64,000 nucleotides of DNA from Bacteroidales bacterium. Lineage in GTDB: Bacteria > Bacteroidota > Bacteroidia > Bacteroidales > UBA932. The notes beneath the pieces are model-generated. The model saw nothing but the letters and a program-made list of their open reading frames with translations, did no database searches and was not told the DNA's origin. Location: contig JAFRRW010000011.1 in assembly GCA_017427885.1 (NCBI GenBank), forward strand, positions 372,001-436,000, written 5' to 3'. Position 1 is the first letter of the stretch. The number at the start of each line of letters is the position of its first letter. The position numbers were made by a program, and so were the translations under genes. Shown one piece after another: positions 61,126-64,000 of the stretch.

Positions 61126-63672
61126 CTATTCTTTCTTTTGCAGTGCGGCAATGGCGAGAAGGGACAAGGCCAGAAGAAGCAGAAGGGTGACGGAAGAAGC
61201 CCGTGAAACCCTGGAACTGACGGAATAAACCTTGGGGTCGAACCTCATCACGAGGTCGTGTTCCCCTTCGGGAAGGATGGCTCCGCGAAGAATCCAGTCG
61301 GCCCTGAAAATATCCACCGAAGGACCGTCGCCCTCAACCCGGGCGTGCCATCCGTCGGGGTAATAGACTTCACTGAAAAGAACCGCCCTGGAGGAAGAAA
61401 CCTTGTAGTGGTAGTGAAGTTCGTTGGCGGCATAGGAGGTCATATATATCGTGTCGCCGGGAGCGGGAACCCCGGCCTCGACGCCCGCCTGGAAATCCTC
61501 GAAGTCCGGCCCGAGGACTGCCGTCCGGCGGAGGTCAACCTTGGAAAGGGACTCTATTTCTTCTTCGGGAGACGACACCGCTATGGCTGAATCGATGAAC
61601 CAGGCGTTCCCGAAAGCGTTCCCGTTCACTACGGGAGGATTCTCGTCGCCCAGGATGAGATATTTGCCGTTCAGCATCGAGATGACGGGAAGATACGGCA
61701 TCTTCGCTTCCGCCTCGGAAATCGTCTGGGCGTCCCTGATTGCGGAATAGAAACTGTTTATCTCCGGAGTTATATGCTTCTCTATCAAGTCCTGATATCT
61801 CTGAAGCTTCGCCGGGCTATACCCTCCTATTTCCTTGTGCCAGTAGGAAGAACCGGCATCATTGAATACGTTTCCGCTGAGGTCCAGCGTCCTGTACGAA
61901 AGGGCCGGATCCTCGAGGATCAACTTGTCGACCGGCCGCTGGGCGAACTGGCTGTTGAAACTCCTCGGAGTGATGAAATGGTCCGAATTGAGATATCTCT
62001 TGCCCACTGAGAACATATTCACGAGGACAAGCACGCCTATGGCGGCAATGAACACGTTCTTCATCGACCTTTCCTTCTCCTTTCCCCTGCTCTCGGACCA
62101 CCATACCAGGGCCAGGCTGACCAGCATTACCAGGCCGAAGCCCGTCCAGGCATCCTGGACCATCAGAGCCCGCCGGTCGGCCGCGAGAGCCTTTGCGAGA
62201 ATGTCTTCCATCGCGGAGTCCCCTGGAGCGGAGAACGTCCCGACGATTCCCGGGAACAGGGCGCAGACAAGGCAGAATCCAGCGGTCAGCGCCACCGCGA
62301 TCTTTCCCTTCGACATAACCTTTTTCATGTCCGCCTCTTCCCCGCGGCTGAAGGAATCCAGCCAAAGGAAACCCAGGACGGGAAGGGTGAACTGCAGGAT
62401 AATGAGCGCCATCGACACCGTCCTGAACTTGTTGTAGAGCGGAGCGACCGATGAGAACAGTTTGGTGAAGCCGATGAAATGGCTTCCGACCGCAAGGAGG
62501 ATGGCAAGGACCGTAGCGATCAGAACCCACCATTTCTCCTTCCCCCGATACAGGAGAAGGCCCATCAGGAACAGGAAGACCGTGATGATGCCCATATACA
62601 TAGGTCCGGCCGTGAAAGGCTGGGGACCCCAGTAAAGGGGAAGGTTTTTGGCTATTTCCTTGACATTGGTCTGGCCGTTATCCCTCAACAGGGCGATGGT
62701 CTCGGATTTGTCTGGATCGACCGCCCCGGCGGAAGACCCCCCGTTGAAATTGGGTATCATCAGGTTGGGAAGTTCCTCCCAGCCGTATGACCAGGCCGTG
62801 GCATAGGCAAGGTCGAGGCCTCCGGAAGCCCCGTCGTCGCTTGATTTCAGTTCAGACCCTCCGCGGGTAGAGTATTTCGTGTATTCCCAGACCGGGGCGA
62901 GTTTTATGGTGTTGGTGGCTATGCCGAGGAGGCCGACCGCCACCAGGAGGGCGGAAGCCGCGAGGAAACGGCCTATGACAACCTTTCCGGACCGCATGAG
63001 GGAAACGAAGAGGACTATGACATAGATGAATACCAGGATGGCAAGGTAGTAGGTTATCTGCTGGTGGTTGGCCTTCACCTGGAAACTCAGGGCGAGGGCG
63101 AAGAGCACCGCGCCGAGGATTGTCTTTGGCAGCCATTCTTTCCAAGTCCCATCCTTCTTGGAAGTTGCTGATTTATAGGTATATATCAAGGCCGCGAGCA
63201 CCCAGGGAAGGAAGGCTATGGCCTGCATCTTGGTGTTGTGGCCTACCTGTATGATCTGGAAATTGTATGAACAGAAAGAGACTGCTATGGCCCCGATGAC
63301 GGAGATGGGAATCGATATTCCCAGGGCCAGCATCAGGAGGAAGGCGCCGAGAAGGGAAATGAATATGTATGTCGCAGGGCGTTTCCCCGTCAGGAGAAGG
63401 TCGTAAAGTGGCTGGGTCCAGTCTCCCTGGCGGGGTGCGCTGATGACGGTGGTGGGCATCCCTCCGAACATCGAGTTGGTCCAGGCCGTCGGGTCATCGG
63501 GATGGACGGCGTTATGCTCCGTCATTTCGTGAGACATCCCTGTGTATCCCACTATATCCCCCTGGTTGACTATCTTACCTCCCAGCACCTGCGGTACGAA
63601 AGAATAGGAAAGTACCAGGAAAAACAGCACCGCGGTTGCTGCAAGGAGTATTTTGTTGACTTTCTCTTTCAT
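61126..63672 (-). CDS. YfhO-family polytopic membrane protein
   Basis: The 848-residue protein has an N-terminal membrane segment (ILLAATAVLFFLVLSYSFV). A long polytopic stretch follows, with many helices such as ISLLGAFLLMLALGISI, and two large soluble loops, the last near residues 560-815. The last helix is VTLLLLLALSLLAIAAL. It matches the YfhO family, GT-C-like membrane proteins that in Gram-positives flip or glycosylate lipoteichoic acid precursors; in Bacteroidota the role is unknown. The early loop NQGDIVGYTGMSHEMTEH is rich in acidic residues, as in GT-C active sites. Cotranscribed with the partial gene upstream (24-base gap). Confidence 0.85.
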   Translation of the reverse strand: MKEKVNKILLAATAVLFFLVLSYSFVPQVLGGKIVNQGDIVGYTGMSHEMTEHNAVHPDDPTAWTNSMFGGMPTTVISAPRQGDWTQPLYDLLLTGKRPATYIFISLLGAFLLMLALGISIPISVIGAIAVSFCSYNFQIIQVGHNTKMQAIAFLPWVLAALIYTYKSATSKKDGTWKEWLPKTILGAVLFALALSFQVKANHQQITYYLAILVFIYVIVLFVSLMRSGKVVIGRFLAASALLVAVGLLGIATNTIKLAPVWEYTKYSTRGGSELKSSDDGASGGLDLAYATAWSYGWEELPNLMIPNFNGGSSAGAVDPDKSETIALLRDNGQTNVKEIAKNLPLYWGPQPFTAGPMYMGIITVFLFLMGLLLYRGKEKWWVLIATVLAILLAVGSHFIGFTKLFSSVAPLYNKFRTVSMALIILQFTLPVLGFLWLDSFSRGEEADMKKVMSKGKIAVALTAGFCLVCALFPGIVGTFSAPGDSAMEDILAKALAADRRALMVQDAWTGFGLVMLVSLALVWWSESRGKEKERSMKNVFIAAIGVLVLVNMFSVGKRYLNSDHFITPRSFNSQFAQRPVDKLILEDPALSYRTLDLSGNVFNDAGSSYWHKEIGGYSPAKLQRYQDLIEKHITPEINSFYSAIRDAQTISEAEAKMPYLPVISMLNGKYLILGDENPPVVNGNAFGNAWFIDSAIAVSSPEEEIESLSKVDLRRTAVLGPDFEDFQAGVEAGVPAPGDTIYMTSYAANELHYHYKVSSSRAVLFSEVYYPDGWHARVEGDGPSVDIFRADWILRGAILPEGEHDLVMRFDPKVYSVSSRVSRASSVTLLLLLALSLLAIAALQKKE

Positions 63673-63696
63673 ATTTCGAATCTCTGCTTTCTATGG

Positions 63697-64000
63697 TTAT
63701 CGGCCGGACTTGAAATGGAAGACGCTGCGGACCGTCATCGACTCGTCCTGGGCGGTAAGGTATGAAACGGAATACCTTTTCCCTCCCTTCTCTACGTTCA
63801 CGACCACGTGGCCCCCTTCATATGACGCCTTGGCTACGTCCTTCATCCAGGCGGAATCACCGTCCTCGGCCCGCCGTTCGACCGGCATTATGGTAGGACA
63901 GACAATCCGGTCGTCGGGATAAATCGAGCGGTCGGTAAGGAGCCCCATCGTGTCCGGCGTGTTATGGAGCTGGTCCCAGACACAGCTGACGTACACTCGG
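63697..64000 (-). CDS. C-terminal part of an unidentified protein (cut by window edge)
   Basis: The last 100 or so residues of a frame that continues past the right edge. They include YVSCVWDQLHNTPDTMGLL, DDRIVCPTIMPVERRAEDGD and a final YSVSYLTAQDESMTVRSVFHFK. A GTG at 63996 could look like a start but the frame is open to its left (CGA codon), so the gene is partial. I do not recognise the family. Its stop is 24 bases before YfhO. Confidence 0.6.
   Translation of the reverse strand, partial: RVYVSCVWDQLHNTPDTMGLLTDRSIYPDDRIVCPTIMPVERRAEDGDSAWMKDVAKASYEGGHVVVNVEKGGKRYSVSYLTAQDESMTVRSVFHFKSGR

Overview
This window looks like the chromosome of a Bacteroidota, most likely a Bacteroidales member. 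The protein families are typical of that group: secreted DUF1080 and Gfo/Idh/MocA proteins, GH92, GH31 and GH3 enzymes, an S46 dipeptidyl-peptidase, DUF5686, an EF-G paralog, and c-di-AMP synthesis by CdaA. Many genes are preceded by the Bacteroidetes -7 element TAnnTTTG, sometimes with a -33 TTTG. Coding DNA is GC-rich and intergenic DNA is AT-rich. GC-rich Bacteroidales such as Rikenellaceae/Alistipes-like or uncultured gut lineages would fit, but the genus cannot be fixed from the sequence.

Layout. (1) 1-6789: the start of acpP (cut by the window edge), pnuC and uvrC, then a secreted DUF1080 protein and a Tat-exported Gfo/Idh/MocA oxidoreductase, a pair that suggests 3-keto-glycoside chemistry. 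(2) 6891-10943: a self-contained ribosomal operon, rplC-rplD-rplW-rplB-rpsS-rplV-rpsC. It has its own consensus promoter and intrinsic terminator, and it is cut away from the rpsJ and rplP neighbours it usually has. (3) 11085-14176: a small membrane protein, a PlsC-like acyltransferase and a CE1-like esterase. (4) 14180-34004: a large aryl-polyene/flexirubin-type biosynthetic locus of 21 genes. An ACP and an acyl-ACP ligase lie on the plus strand. DUF5686, a ketoreductase, a FAD oxidoreductase and a ketosynthase form one minus-strand unit. A tightly overlapping 15-gene minus-strand operon carries two more ketosynthases, a chain-length-factor-like protein, a second degenerate ketosynthase-like protein, two dehydratases, two ACPs, an O-methyltransferase, an LpxL-type acyltransferase, a LolA-like carrier, a GT2, a half-size EamA transporter, an MMPL-PlsC fusion exporter and a secreted hydrolase. 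(5) 34137-40822: housekeeping genes cdaA, mutS2, yraN, manC and aspS. (6) 40824-49679: secreted degradation enzymes: a GH92-nucleoside hydrolase fusion, a tricorn-like protease and a GH31. (7) 49760-57588: rsmA, an EF-G paralog that lacks the catalytic His, a small protein, an XRE regulator, rnhB, a DPP7-type S46 peptidase and an Mrp ATPase. (8) 57594-64000: a GH3 lipoprotein, a second CE1-like esterase, a YfhO-like membrane protein and a gene cut by the right edge.

The biosynthetic locus probably works as a type II, fatty-acid-like polyene pathway. The ligase loads a starter acid onto an ACP. Ketosynthase/CLF pairs, the ketoreductase and a split-site dehydratase pair extend it. Acyltransferases, the methyltransferase and the GT2 tailor the product and attach it to lipid, and LolA, MMPL and EamA proteins move it to the outer membrane. 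No aromatic ammonia-lyase and no DarA/DarB resorcinol genes are present, so the starter unit and final product are open.

No tRNA, rRNA, CRISPR array or insertion sequence was seen. No gene-free stretch exceeds 300 bases.
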